From assembly GCF_017377795.1 (NCBI RefSeq), contig NZ_JAFRDR010000009.1:124001-188000 (forward strand): a stretch of 64,000 nt of DNA. The letters run 5' to 3'. The first letter of the stretch is position 1. Every line of letters starts with the position of its first letter. Source of the stretch: Williamsia soli. GTDB lineage: Bacteria; Actinomycetota; Actinomycetes; Mycobacteriales; Mycobacteriaceae. A program made the translations under genes and the position numbers. Below are positions 34,635 through 43,324 of the stretch, in pieces. Below the pieces are notes generated by a model. The model did not search any database. It was not told where the DNA came from and saw only the letters and a list, made by a program, of their open reading frames with translations.

Positions 34635-34678
34635 GTGGTGAATGGGTGCCCGACGCGGTGTCGGGCACCCATCACCAC
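34635..34678 (+). terminator. Strong stem-loop terminator
   Basis: A 13-bp perfect stem (34642-34654 with 34660-34672) around loop GCGGT is extended by GTGGTG (34635-34640) pairing with CACCAC (34673-34678) across a single bulged A. It begins 15 nt after the stop of the serine hydrolase gene and is followed by a short T-containing stretch, GTTGTTAA. Confidence 0.8.
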
Positions 34679-34733
34679 GTTGTTAAGCTGTCGGCCGCGT
34701 CAATGTTGTTCGCAGTTCTAAGGAGAGGTTGCT

Positions 34734-35390
34734 GTGCCACAGGGCGACCTCAACACGATGTCGTACGCCATCCTCGGCATCCTGGCCGCCCAGGACTGGT
34801 CGGCGTATGAGATAGCCGAACAAATCGGCCGAGGTATGTCCGAGATCGTCCCCCGGGCCGACCGCCAGCGCTACAACGCCCCCAAGAAGCTGGTGGAACG
34901 TGGCCTGGTGACGGCCCGAAGCGAGCCCACTGGAACCAAGCGCAGCCGCACCATCTACTCCATCACCCCTGAAGGCCGGGCCGCCATCACCGAGTGGATG
35001 GCGACCGAGACCAAAGCCTCGACCATGGAGTTCGAAGGCCTACTTCGGGTATGCGTGGCCGATCTGGGGTCCATCGACGATCTCCGGAACACCCTGCGGA
35101 CGGTGCGCGCTCAGGCGGAGATGAAGCGCCAGGTGTTCGTCGCCAATGCTCGGCTCATCAAGACACCCGGCGCCGGTTCGTTTCCCGGTCGCCAGCACGT
35201 GTTGGCGATGTCGGCGAAGTACATGGTCGGACACTTCACCCACATCATCTCGTGGGTCGACTGGATGCTGACCGAAGTGGCGGACTGGCCTGACACAGTC
35301 AGTCCCGTCGAGACCCACGCCGACCGCATCCAAGCCATCCTCGACGGGATCATCGAGGAGTACGGGGACAGCGGCCCGGCTGAGCAGTGA
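34734..35390 (+). CDS. PadR-family transcriptional regulator
   Basis: 218 residues. The winged-helix domain is DLNTMSYAILGILAAQDWSAYEIAEQIGRGMSEIVPRADRQRYNAPKKLVERGLV with the wing KRSRTIYSITPEGRAAITEWM; a C-terminal helical effector/dimer domain (Vir_act_alpha_C-like) follows. PadR proteins repress target genes and are released by phenolics, antibiotics or cell-wall stress. Its position after the dacB/serine hydrolase cluster suggests it regulates those genes. Start is GTG at 34734 behind AAGGAGAGG. Confidence 0.85.
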   Translation: MPQGDLNTMSYAILGILAAQDWSAYEIAEQIGRGMSEIVPRADRQRYNAPKKLVERGLVTARSEPTGTKRSRTIYSITPEGRAAITEWMATETKASTMEFEGLLRVCVADLGSIDDLRNTLRTVRAQAEMKRQVFVANARLIKTPGAGSFPGRQHVLAMSAKYMVGHFTHIISWVDWMLTEVADWPDTVSPVETHADRIQAILDGIIEEYGDSGPAEQ

Positions 35391-35447
35391 TCGGCCACCG
35401 CCCCTGTCGCGAACCCATCGGCGAGGCCAGGCTGGCGCGCCTGTTCG

Positions 35448-35990
35448 CTAGTCGGCGACGAAGCGAGCACCCGTCGTGGAGACGCTGGCGAATGCGCGCA
35501 ATCTGGTCTGCGGGATGCTCATGTCGAACTCCCGCTGCCGACCGATCACGTAGCGCCCGGGTGCTAGTCCGGTGGCGCCGTGCTCGGGGTGGATCAGGTA
35601 GGCGATCACCCGTGTCTCGACAATGCCGAGCGCGAGGCGTCGGGGGTCGAACAGTCGAGACGTCCATGTGCAGTGGCCCTCTTCGGCGACAAGACTGTGC
35701 GGGTTACCTCCAGCTGCGCTGCGCAGCAGTTCGATTCCCGACCGCGGCACCTGCTCGGGGCGCGCGTCTGCGAACGCCATGACCATCGGGAGCAGGTCAG
35801 CAGGCACGACGAGAAGGTCGCCCTGGGCTTGCAGGCCGTCGACCACCGGGATCGACACTTGCTTGTCGAGATAGTCGAAGACGTCGAGGCCCGTGTAGGT
35901 GGTGAGATCGGACAGGGTCATAGTGGATTTCATATCGGTCACCTGGGGTTGTGTTGTCGCGAGGTAATCTTGATGGGGTGTGGTGTTCAC
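35448..35990 (-). CDS. Hypothetical protein coupled to the DUF6745 protein
   Basis: 180 residues from a GTG whose bases overlap the stop of the upstream DUF6745 gene (GTGA), so translation is coupled. There are no membrane segments or known motifs. Segments QGDLLVVPADLLPMV, GNPHSLVAEEGHCTW and APGRYVIGRQREFD look like a compact beta-rich fold. An alternative start at MKSTMTLSDL is possible. It is likely to act with DUF6745. Confidence 0.6.
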   Translation of the reverse strand: MNTTPHQDYLATTQPQVTDMKSTMTLSDLTTYTGLDVFDYLDKQVSIPVVDGLQAQGDLLVVPADLLPMVMAFADARPEQVPRSGIELLRSAAGGNPHSLVAEEGHCTWTSRLFDPRRLALGIVETRVIAYLIHPEHGATGLAPGRYVIGRQREFDMSIPQTRLRAFASVSTTGARFVAD

Positions 35991-37183
35991 GTGCGGCGTG
36001 CGAGTTGCGCGTAGTCGGTTCCTTTAATGCCGTAGGTCCAGCCGGCGGCATCGAGTGCGGAGGATGTGCCGTCGGGCACCGGCAGTCCGTAACGTCGTCT
36101 GGTGCCGTCGCGTTCCCGAGAACCGTTCACAACAAGCAGGATTCGTCCGTGTGGCCGCACGGTCGGCGGGGTTGCGTACAGCGCCAACGTGCCCGCGTCG
36201 TTCCCGGGGTCATCGGCCTGGTCAACCAGTTTGAGGTTGGCCTCATCGATGTAGGTCTCCCAGCCAATACGTTCGATGGCGCTGCGCCGGATCTCGATGT
36301 TCCGTTCGTGATTGATTCGCTCGACGGTCGGATCGGTGATCACCCATTTGGGGATGATGGTGCCGTTCACGGCGTACACCTCGTGCCCGTCAGCGAATGC
36401 GATCGCCGGGTCGTCCCGGTGATGCAGTCGGCGTTGGCCGAACCGGGCGTCGGGCGTGGGTGCGGTGTGCAGCGCGATCGGCCGTTCGGCCATGACACAG
36501 ACGGTATCGAAGGGCCACCACCAGCCTGTGGAATGGGCTATCTCGCAGTGGATGTCGAGGACCTCGACGTCCGCGGAAGAATATTCCACGAGGCCGAGCC
36601 GTCGACAACCGTCGTAGTGCGCGAGCCACGGCGCTTCGTGCTGTCCGTACCAGGTGACGTAACCGGCGATCGATGGTGTGATCGTGCGGATTCCCACCGC
36701 GATACCGTCGGTCACCGTGGTCTTCAATGGGTCGCAGATCTGTTGGCGTGCTTGCGCTCTCGGTTCGGACTCTACTTCAGGAGGCGGCTGCGGTTGCCAC
36801 CACCCATGTCGCCGTGGAGGTCGTGGTGGGCTGACTCGGGTTTCCATGCGGCGCTTCGACTCGTTGATGACCGCCGCGATGCCGGCGTGCGCCGACTGTC
36901 GGTTGCCCGTGAAGAAGGGGCCATCTGCGGATAACCCCTGTGCGGTGATCAGACCAGACGCCGCGGGCGGAGAGGGCACCCATACGAACTCTGGTTCTGG
37001 GTGTCCGGCCAACCGATACAGCTGTGACACAGCCGCTTCCGCAGTCGGTCGGTCGCTGGGGCCGGTAGCCAGCGCAGCAGCGAGCCACTCCGCGTGGACG
37101 GCAGCGATGGTGCGTTGGTGATCGGGATCGAACTCGAATAACTCATCGGCCCCGAGAATCGGAGACCTGAATGCGGCGCTCAC
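35987..37183 (-). CDS. DUF6745-family protein
   Basis: 398 residues with GTG at 37183 used because the family-like sequence begins soon after (DPDHQRTIAAVHAEWLAAAL). Typical segments are HRDDPAIAFADGHEVYAVNGTIIPKWVI, RNIEIRRSAIERIGWETYI and the C-terminal VNGSRERDGTRRRYGLPVPDG followed by AAGWTYG. No enzymatic motif is evident; the D(G)PA and Tyr/Trp-rich blocks suggest a beta-propeller-like or repeat fold. The function of DUF6745 is unknown. The partner gene overlaps by 4 nt. Confidence 0.68.
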   Translation of the reverse strand: MSAAFRSPILGADELFEFDPDHQRTIAAVHAEWLAAALATGPSDRPTAEAAVSQLYRLAGHPEPEFVWVPSPPAASGLITAQGLSADGPFFTGNRQSAHAGIAAVINESKRRMETRVSPPRPPRRHGWWQPQPPPEVESEPRAQARQQICDPLKTTVTDGIAVGIRTITPSIAGYVTWYGQHEAPWLAHYDGCRRLGLVEYSSADVEVLDIHCEIAHSTGWWWPFDTVCVMAERPIALHTAPTPDARFGQRRLHHRDDPAIAFADGHEVYAVNGTIIPKWVITDPTVERINHERNIEIRRSAIERIGWETYIDEANLKLVDQADDPGNDAGTLALYATPPTVRPHGRILLVVNGSRERDGTRRRYGLPVPDGTSSALDAAGWTYGIKGTDYAQLARRT

Positions 37184-37337
37184 GCGGTGGTGGCGGAATC
37201 CGCCTTTCCTGTAGTCATGTTTCCCAGAGTGACAGGCGCAGGCCAAGATCGCAAGCGCGAGTTTGCACAACCGGATTGTCGGTGGGTCCCGATATTGTCA
37301 GACCACTATCGAATCACGGCTATTCCTGGGGGCAAGA

Positions 37338-38729
37338 ATGTCGGTCAGCGCAATCAATCCACAGCACTTTGGGTCGTCGAAGCAGTCACCGAACATGTTC
37401 GACAAAGCCAGTCCGGCAGGGTTATCTGACGATCAACTCGCTGAGCGGGTCGTCGGATACGCCAGTCAGATCGCAGCGATGACTGCACAGTTCCTTGACC
37501 TGCTCGTCGAGTTCGACAAACGCGGTGCGTGGAACGGCGAAGGCATCCGGTCCTGCGCCCACTGGCTCTCCTGGCGGACCGGACTCTCCATTCGCGCTGC
37601 CCAAGAACACCTGCGGATCGCGCACGCACTGGTAGCGCTGCCCAAACTGCACACCGCCTTCGCGCACGGACGACTCTCCTACTCAAAAGTTCGGGCGCTG
37701 ACCCGCGTCGCCACACCCGGCCGTGAACAGGAACTCCTGAACGTGGCCCTGTCAGCAACAGCGGCGCAGGTCGAACACCTCGTCAGCACCATCAAACACG
37801 TTGATCGCCGAGACGACGAGACCACACGCCGAGCCGATTCCACAGCTCGCTGGAGGTGGAACGATGACGGAACCCTCTCGGTGACCATGCGACTGCGACC
37901 GGTCGACGGCGCCCGGTTCCTCGCCGGCGTAGTGCGCAGCGAGTACGAACGCACCCGAACCAGCACTGACCCCGATCTCCCCAGCGACATCACCCACGGC
38001 ACGCCTCCTGGCACGACACCAGCGAAAGCCGACCTCTGGCGACACGTGCCCTCCAACATCGCCGAAGCCGTCGTCGCTATGGCCGACACTGCCGCGACCG
38101 TGATCGACATGCCGGAATTCGCTCCCGGCGCCGAAATCGTCATCCACACCGATGCCGACAACGCTGAAAAGGATCCGCACCTCGACAGTGGTCCGGCCTT
38201 GTTCGACATCGATGTCGATGAAGCGGCCTGCGGCGGATCCACCCGCACCGTCACACATCCCACCGGCACACGAGATGTGGTCATGTCCTGGGGTCGCAAA
38301 CGCCGATTACCCACCAGAGCAATGGGCCGAATCCTGTTCGAGCGAGATCGCGGATGCCGACACCCCGGCTGCGGCCGCACTCGGCACCTGCACGCCCACC
38401 ACGTTCGGTACTGGCGCCACGGCGGAACCACTGACACAGACAATTTGATCCTGTTGTGCTCCACCCATCACCGGGCACTCCACAGCGGCGAGTTCGCAAT
38501 CACCCCGCGCGGACATCAGCAATTCACCTTTCACCGCGCCGATGGCTCGCTGATCGAGACCGCCCCATCAACGCGGTCTCCCGGCGGCTGGCAACCCGAC
38601 AGCACCATCGCGCCCGACGCCGTCGTACCCGTCGGCGGCGGACGGCTCAACCTCGGTTACACCACCGAAGTCCTCTACGCCGCATGGGAATGGCGCACCG
38701 CGCAACGCGCCCAATCGACAGCTGCCTAA
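37338..38729 (+). CDS. DUF222 / HNH endonuclease (13E12 repeat family)
   Basis: 463 residues from the ATG at 37338. The N-terminal helical DUF222 domain includes GIRSCAHWLSWRTGLSIRAAQEHLRIAHAL and YSKVRALTRVA. The C-terminal HNH motif is CRHPGCGRTRHLHAHHVRYW with TDNLILLCSTHHRALH. These multi-copy genes are abundant in Mycobacteriales and related actinobacteria, often beside mobile DNA, but their role is unresolved. The gene is intact and full length. Confidence 0.88.
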   Translation: MSVSAINPQHFGSSKQSPNMFDKASPAGLSDDQLAERVVGYASQIAAMTAQFLDLLVEFDKRGAWNGEGIRSCAHWLSWRTGLSIRAAQEHLRIAHALVALPKLHTAFAHGRLSYSKVRALTRVATPGREQELLNVALSATAAQVEHLVSTIKHVDRRDDETTRRADSTARWRWNDDGTLSVTMRLRPVDGARFLAGVVRSEYERTRTSTDPDLPSDITHGTPPGTTPAKADLWRHVPSNIAEAVVAMADTAATVIDMPEFAPGAEIVIHTDADNAEKDPHLDSGPALFDIDVDEAACGGSTRTVTHPTGTRDVVMSWGRKRRLPTRAMGRILFERDRGCRHPGCGRTRHLHAHHVRYWRHGGTTDTDNLILLCSTHHRALHSGEFAITPRGHQQFTFHRADGSLIETAPSTRSPGGWQPDSTIAPDAVVPVGGGRLNLGYTTEVLYAAWEWRTAQRAQSTAA

Positions 38730-38773
38730 CGGCGCTCCGCGGAGCGCGGGACGCCTCAGGGATACTGTCCCCC

Positions 38774-39670
38774 GTGCGAGAAGAAAACGCTCCGATCGAG
38801 ACCACGCTCCACATCGCCGACCCGTTGTGGGCGACCGCAACGGCGTTGGTCATCGTCCTGCTGCTCGCGTGGGTGTTCAGCTCGGTTGCGCGGTGGCTGC
38901 TGCGGCATCGGGCCCGCCTCAACGCCACCACCGGCATGTTCCTCTCGATCCTCGGCTCAGCGGTGGGCCTCTACATCGCCGGGGCTCTCGATCGCGACCT
39001 CAAGGTGTGGAGCGTTCTCACCGTTGTGCTCGCGCTGGCCAGTTCGATCGCGGGTGTAGCCGTCTATGCCGCTGTCGCAGCGCACTTCCAGAAGGCTGAA
39101 CACGCGTCGCTGGCGACACTGCTCGCCGCCGGTGAGTCAGCGGGCGTCGAGTTCAAATCGACTGCGCGGGTCAATCTTCACACCGGTGAGAGGGACGCCA
39201 AGATGGAACAGGTCATCGTCAAGACCGTCTCGGCGTTCCTCAATGGCGACGGCGGCACCCTGGTCATCGGGGTTGACGACGACGGCACACCGCTCGGCCT
39301 TGATCCTGACTTCAAGACGCTGCGCCACCCTGACGCCGACCGGTTCGAGCTGTGGTTGCGGGATTTCCTGACCACGACGCTAGGTCAGAGCACGGCGGCC
39401 ATCGTCGAGGTCTCGATCGAGGCGGTACCCACCGCTGACGGTGAGCGGCAGGTCTGCCGGGTCACGTGCCCGCCGTCGCCGAGACCGGTGTATCTCAAGC
39501 CTGCGACGAAGAACGCGACCACCGAGTTCTGGTTGCGGACTGGTAATTCGAGCCGTCAGCTCAGTGTCGACCAGGCGGCTGAGTATGTGATGCATCGGTG
39601 GCCGCTGGGGGCTGGACGGTCTGTGGCCGCGCAGGTTCGGGCGGCGGTGAGGTTCTCGGCGGATCGTTAG
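38774..39670 (+). CDS. Membrane-anchored AlbA (Schlafen-type) domain protein
   Basis: 298 residues from a GTG at 38774. Three N-terminal membrane segments (TATALVIVLLLAWVFSSVA, FLSILGSAVGLYIAGAL, VLTVVLALASSIAGVAVYAAV) precede an AlbA_2/Schlafen-like domain: AGESAGVEFKSTARVN, IVKTVSAFLNGDGGTLVIGVDDDGTPLGL, and FWLRTGNSSRQL near the end. AlbA_2 domains bind or cleave RNA/DNA; some occur in antiphage proteins. The anchoring to the membrane is uncommon. Its 3-prime end overlaps the convergent methyltransferase by 4 nt. Defence or stress function is an inference. Confidence 0.75.
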   Translation: MREENAPIETTLHIADPLWATATALVIVLLLAWVFSSVARWLLRHRARLNATTGMFLSILGSAVGLYIAGALDRDLKVWSVLTVVLALASSIAGVAVYAAVAAHFQKAEHASLATLLAAGESAGVEFKSTARVNLHTGERDAKMEQVIVKTVSAFLNGDGGTLVIGVDDDGTPLGLDPDFKTLRHPDADRFELWLRDFLTTTLGQSTAAIVEVSIEAVPTADGERQVCRVTCPPSPRPVYLKPATKNATTEFWLRTGNSSRQLSVDQAAEYVMHRWPLGAGRSVAAQVRAAVRFSADR

Positions 39671-40710
39671 GCGGCGGCAGTCTTGGTGAGCACCATGATC
39701 GCCAGCTTCCAGTCGAAGCCGACCGCTGCGTCCTCGCCGATGGCGGCAGTCAGGCGTTCGGTGAACAGTTCGTGCTCGACCGCCGCGCGGTCTTCACGCG
39801 GGATGGCAGCAAGCAGTGACGGACCGAACGACACCCGGATGGCTTCGGCGACGTCGCGCGCGTACTGCGCACGGTCGCCGTCCGCGTTCTGTTCGGCGAT
39901 CGGATCTCCCAGGACGACTTCGTCAAAGTGATCAAGGGTGAAGTCGGAGTGCGGGAATGGCGCCTGCCACTCGGCGGCGGTGCGATACCACGCCGGGATC
40001 GGGGTGAGCGATGTCTTCGGCAGGCGTCCGGCCTCAGCCATGTCGTCTGCGATTCGCCGGAGGGTTGTCATCACACTTTCGGCCCCGCTGTTGCCGGACG
40101 CATCGGCCGACCCGACCACGATGATCAGTCGCGCCCCCGGCAGTAACTCGAGTCCCCTGGCGTCGAGGAATCGGGCCCAGTCGTCGCCCGCCTGCCGCGA
40201 CCATTGGTCACGCTGTGCCTGCGTCCCGTCGGTGTACCAGATCCCGTCGATCGGCCCCGGAGCTGCGCTGAGCCAGTGCAGCGCAATGGAGCTCCAACCG
40301 AGCGAGACAGATCGTGGCGGAAGTATGTGCTGGTAGAACGATTGCCCGACCGCACCGGTGAAGACATCGGGTCCGGCGTAGGTGCCCGGATCGTCTGCGA
40401 CAGTGGCGAAGAGCGAGCTGAAGTCGTTCTGTGGGAGGTCGGTGTGGACCACATTGATGGGCGTTTCAACTGGGTGCGCGCGGCGTATTTCCTCGATTGC
40501 GGCGCGCATGGGAGCCAACGAGTTCCGGCCCTCCGAGCATCCGTAGTCGGCGAGTGTCAGCAGCCCGTCAGAGGTCGGTGGCGCTTCTGCGGCTGCCTGG
40601 CGAAGCAGCGGAAAGGCACGTTCAGCGGCGCTCAATTGCGCCGTCGAGTGCTCGTTGTACTGCCCGCCGCCTGACATCGTCTCTGGGTGCATCATGGTTC
40701 GATTGTCCAT
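39667..40710 (-). CDS. SABATH-type SAM-dependent carboxyl methyltransferase
   Basis: 347 residues resembling the plant-type salicylate/jasmonate/IAA carboxyl methyltransferase family: SGGGQYNEHSTAQ at the N-terminus, ADYGCSEGRNSLAPM (SAM motif), VVHTDLPQNDFSSLF, and LGWSSIALHWLSAAP. It would methylate the carboxyl group of a small acid to a volatile ester. Bacterial members are scattered. The first ATG (40710) lies inside an 18-bp palindrome; ATGs at 40695 or 40692 are alternatives and would leave the palindrome in the promoter. Confidence 0.8.
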   Translation of the reverse strand: MDNRTMMHPETMSGGGQYNEHSTAQLSAAERAFPLLRQAAAEAPPTSDGLLTLADYGCSEGRNSLAPMRAAIEEIRRAHPVETPINVVHTDLPQNDFSSLFATVADDPGTYAGPDVFTGAVGQSFYQHILPPRSVSLGWSSIALHWLSAAPGPIDGIWYTDGTQAQRDQWSRQAGDDWARFLDARGLELLPGARLIIVVGSADASGNSGAESVMTTLRRIADDMAEAGRLPKTSLTPIPAWYRTAAEWQAPFPHSDFTLDHFDEVVLGDPIAEQNADGDRAQYARDVAEAIRVSFGPSLLAAIPREDRAAVEHELFTERLTAAIGEDAAVGFDWKLAIMVLTKTAAA

Positions 40711-40722
40711 CGATCGATGGAC
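40705..40722. promoter_or_regulatory. 18-bp perfect palindrome at the methyltransferase start
   Basis: GTCCATCGATCGATGGAC is fully self-complementary and centred at 40713.5, overlapping the annotated ATG of the minus-strand methyltransferase and about 90 nt before the divergent HNH-Excalibur gene. It looks like a TetR- or GntR-type operator. No regulator gene is adjacent. Confidence 0.55.
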
Positions 40723-40811
40723 TTTGGTAACACTCCGGGGCCGGACAGCTATATCCGGCTGAGCGCCGCAACTCCCCCTCGCGGCTCACCGTGAAAGGCC
40801 ACCCCTCCGCC

Positions 40812-41954
40812 ATGCCTGATCCGTTTGCCATGCCCACCAACTGGGACCGCCCACCGACGCCGCAGCCCCCGAAGAAGCGCAGGTGGCCGTGGGTGGCCGG
40901 AGGGCTGGTCGCAGTCCTGGTGGCGTTCGGCGCCATTGGCGCGATGACAGAGGACGAGAAGCCGGCCACCGTCGCTGACACAGCACCCGCGCCTGCTAGC
41001 ACCACCACCATGACGGTCACCGTGCCGCCGACCACCACTGACAAGGTGCTTCCGGTCGCGACGCCCGTCGCGCAGGTGACCGCCGCTCCTGGTGCCAACA
41101 TCGCAATGACCAAGCTGAACGCGTTGGACGTCAAAGGCCGCGCACCCAAGACCGGGTACGACCGTGCCCAGTTCGGCGAGGCCTGGACCGACGCCGTCTC
41201 CGTCGAAGGCGGACGCAACGGCTGCGACACCCGCAACGACATCCTGCGCCGCGACCTGACCCAGATCGCCTTCAAGGCGGGTTCCAACGGATGCGCGGTG
41301 CAGACCGGCATTCTTGCCGACCCGTACACCGGCACCTCCATCAACTTTGTCCGTGGCCAGGACACCTCGAGCGCAGTTCAGATCGACCACGTGGTCGCGC
41401 TGTCGGATGCGTGGCAAAAGGGCGCCCAGCAGCTCAGCCCCGCCAAGCGCATCGACTTCGCCAATGATCCTCGCAACCTGCAGGCCACCGACGGACCGAC
41501 CAATCAGCAGAAGAGCGACGGTGACGCCGCGACGTGGTTGCCGCCGAGCAAGTCGTACCGCTGCACGTATGTAGCCCGGCAGGTCGACGTGAAGTCCGCA
41601 TACCAGCTGTGGGTCACGCAGGCCGAGAAGGACGCCATCGCACGCGTTCTCAGCTCCTGCGGTGCGACGATGCCCGAAGCACCTGCCGTGGCCACAACCG
41701 AGACCGCCACCCCGATTCCGAGAACGTCGACTCCGGCACCGGTCCGTCCGGCGAACACGCCTCCCCCGGCACCCGCCTACACCCCTCCACCCGAGCCGGT
41801 CTACACCCCGCCGGCCGTCGTCGATTCGCCGTCGGTCTCCTACGCGAACTGTTCTGCGGTACGCGCTGCGGGTGCTGCCCCGATCTACGCGGGCCAGCCC
41901 GGGTACAGCAGCAAACTCGACCGCGACGGCGACGGGGTGGCCTGCGAGACGTAG
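40812..41954 (+). CDS. Exported HNH nuclease (DUF1524-like) with Excalibur domain
   Basis: 380 residues from the ATG at 40812 (a GTG at 40791 is possible). A short basic head and one membrane segment (WPWVAGGLVAVLVAFGAIGAM) are followed by a Thr-rich linker, then a His-Asn-His nuclease core: SAVQIDHVVALSDAWQKGAQ, FANDPRNLQATDGPTNQQKSD and TWLPPSKSYRC, as in GmrSD/DUF1524-type exported nucleases. A Pro-rich spacer leads to a C-terminal Excalibur calcium-binding motif, DRDGDGVACE. It probably degrades extracellular DNA at the cell surface. The His/Asn catalytic residues are intact. Confidence 0.85.
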   Translation: MPDPFAMPTNWDRPPTPQPPKKRRWPWVAGGLVAVLVAFGAIGAMTEDEKPATVADTAPAPASTTTMTVTVPPTTTDKVLPVATPVAQVTAAPGANIAMTKLNALDVKGRAPKTGYDRAQFGEAWTDAVSVEGGRNGCDTRNDILRRDLTQIAFKAGSNGCAVQTGILADPYTGTSINFVRGQDTSSAVQIDHVVALSDAWQKGAQQLSPAKRIDFANDPRNLQATDGPTNQQKSDGDAATWLPPSKSYRCTYVARQVDVKSAYQLWVTQAEKDAIARVLSSCGATMPEAPAVATTETATPIPRTSTPAPVRPANTPPPAPAYTPPPEPVYTPPAVVDSPSVSYANCSAVRAAGAAPIYAGQPGYSSKLDRDGDGVACET

Positions 41955-41972
41955 ACCCTCTCGGGTTTGCAT

Positions 41973-42248
41973 TCAGCGAGCCACCGACAGTGCGGCTACG
42001 ACGATTCCGATGGCAATGACCCCCACTGCCACCGGGTCGCCGTCAAAGGTGCGGTAGCCCCACACTCCCGCACCGATGCAACACAGGCATCCGATCATCA
42101 GGGCGAACGCCCACAGCACCGGCACAAATGAGATCACAAGCCAGATGACGGCGATGGCTGCCATCCCCAAGATCACTCCAGCTACGAACCGCACCACGTC
42201 CGACACTCCCGAACGACTCAACTCAGTGTCCACTGCCACCCCCGACAA
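41973..42248 (-). CDS. Small three-TM protein
   Basis: 91 residues: VVRFVAGVILGMAAIAVIWLVISF, VLWAFALMIGCLCCIGAGVWGY and VAVGVIAIGIVVAALSVA are membrane segments. No family is recognised. It converges with the exported nuclease gene. Confidence 0.55.
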   Translation of the reverse strand: MSGVAVDTELSRSGVSDVVRFVAGVILGMAAIAVIWLVISFVPVLWAFALMIGCLCCIGAGVWGYRTFDGDPVAVGVIAIGIVVAALSVAR

Positions 42249-42579
42249 CTTGGACGTCAGAAGTGAGCAGCGGGTTCCACACGCGGGTCAGCTATTTCGG
42301 GGCGGATCAGTGGCACGATAGCTGTGTCCAGCCGGCCTACCGCGGCGACACTGATGTCACCGCGGCGGAGACGTCGCGGCGTGTCGGCAACGACCATTGG
42401 TGTGAGAGGACCGGCAACAGTCGACTCCTGGGTCCGTGGTCAGGACGAAACCCACCCACCAAGCGCCGCCTTCGAAAAGTTCATACGAACGTCCGACAGC
42501 AAATCATGTGTTCGGGCTCTGCCGCTAGCCGACTCCTTCAGATGCACTGAGCGATACCGCCTCGCATCAAGGAGAACTG
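42249..42579. promoter_or_regulatory. 331-bp upstream region of the Cys-rich lipoprotein, with TACGAAC motif
   Basis: No gene is convincing here. CATACGAACGTCCGA at 42482-42496 contains TACGAAC, the core also seen upstream of the genes at 50777 and 57596. It lies about 85 nt before the lipoprotein start. AAGGAG (42570-42575) is the ribosome-binding site. Confidence 0.5.
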
Positions 42580-43299
42580 ATGAACCTTGCACGAAAACTG
42601 GCCGCGATATTATGTGTTGCGGCGTTCACCGCGGTGGGTGCGGGATGCGGCAACGACGACTACGAAACCAGCGGCAGCAACAGATCGTTCACGCTTCCCA
42701 CAACCAGCACCACGACAGCAACCGCAGCCACCACCACGTCGTCGGCGGTCGCGCCGATTGTGACAGGACCGACCGACTGCGGTCCGCTACCGGACAACCC
42801 CGCGCTGCGAGTCGTCACATCCGGCGAAATGGTCTGCGGCTTGGCTGTTCCACTCATCGTGCGGTACCTCGACGACCCACGCACCCAACGCGGCGACAAG
42901 GGCGCGCAGATGGGTGATTGGGAATGCGGGATTCTGGGAGCAGCCGAGGAGGAGCGGCGGGGGTACGTGGTCGACTGTCTCGGCCCAAACGGAGGCACGG
43001 TCAGGGTGGTGACACCCGGCAATGCACCTCAGGAACCTGCCGCTCCCAGCCCCACACCGCAACCCGCGGTCTGCACCGCCTCAGTGGAAGGGCAGACCGG
43101 AACGGTGACAATCATGGGCGGGGGTCTCACCTGCGCGTTCGCTCAGGCGGTGATCGCCGATCGCAACGGAAAGATCGGTTATTTCGGCAATCCCGACGGA
43201 TCCGGACCGGGTTGGGCCTGCGGCAGCGGAGACATCCTCGCCGAGTACGAATGCTATTCCACCGGTGGTCCTGAGCGTTTCAAGTGGGAATCGAACTAG
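42580..43299 (+). CDS. Cys-rich secreted lipoprotein with two related domains
   Basis: 239 residues. Lipobox AVGAGC (Cys23), Thr-rich linker, then two domains of about 75 residues of the same pattern: first TSGEMVCGLAVPLIVRYL ... GDWECGILG ... VVDCLGPNGGTVRVV, second GGGLTCAFAQAVIADRNG ... GWACGSGDILAEYECYSTGGPERFKWES. Each has a conserved Cys after TC/VCG, a W(x)CG and a final Cys. The second domain is matched by the C-terminus of the lipoprotein at 57596-58573 and by the remnant at 52981-53160. Unknown function, outside the membrane. Confidence 0.7.
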   Translation: MNLARKLAAILCVAAFTAVGAGCGNDDYETSGSNRSFTLPTTSTTTATAATTTSSAVAPIVTGPTDCGPLPDNPALRVVTSGEMVCGLAVPLIVRYLDDPRTQRGDKGAQMGDWECGILGAAEEERRGYVVDCLGPNGGTVRVVTPGNAPQEPAAPSPTPQPAVCTASVEGQTGTVTIMGGGLTCAFAQAVIADRNGKIGYFGNPDGSGPGWACGSGDILAEYECYSTGGPERFKWESN

Positions 43300-43324
43300 T
43301 CAGTGCTGATTGATCACGCCGCGC

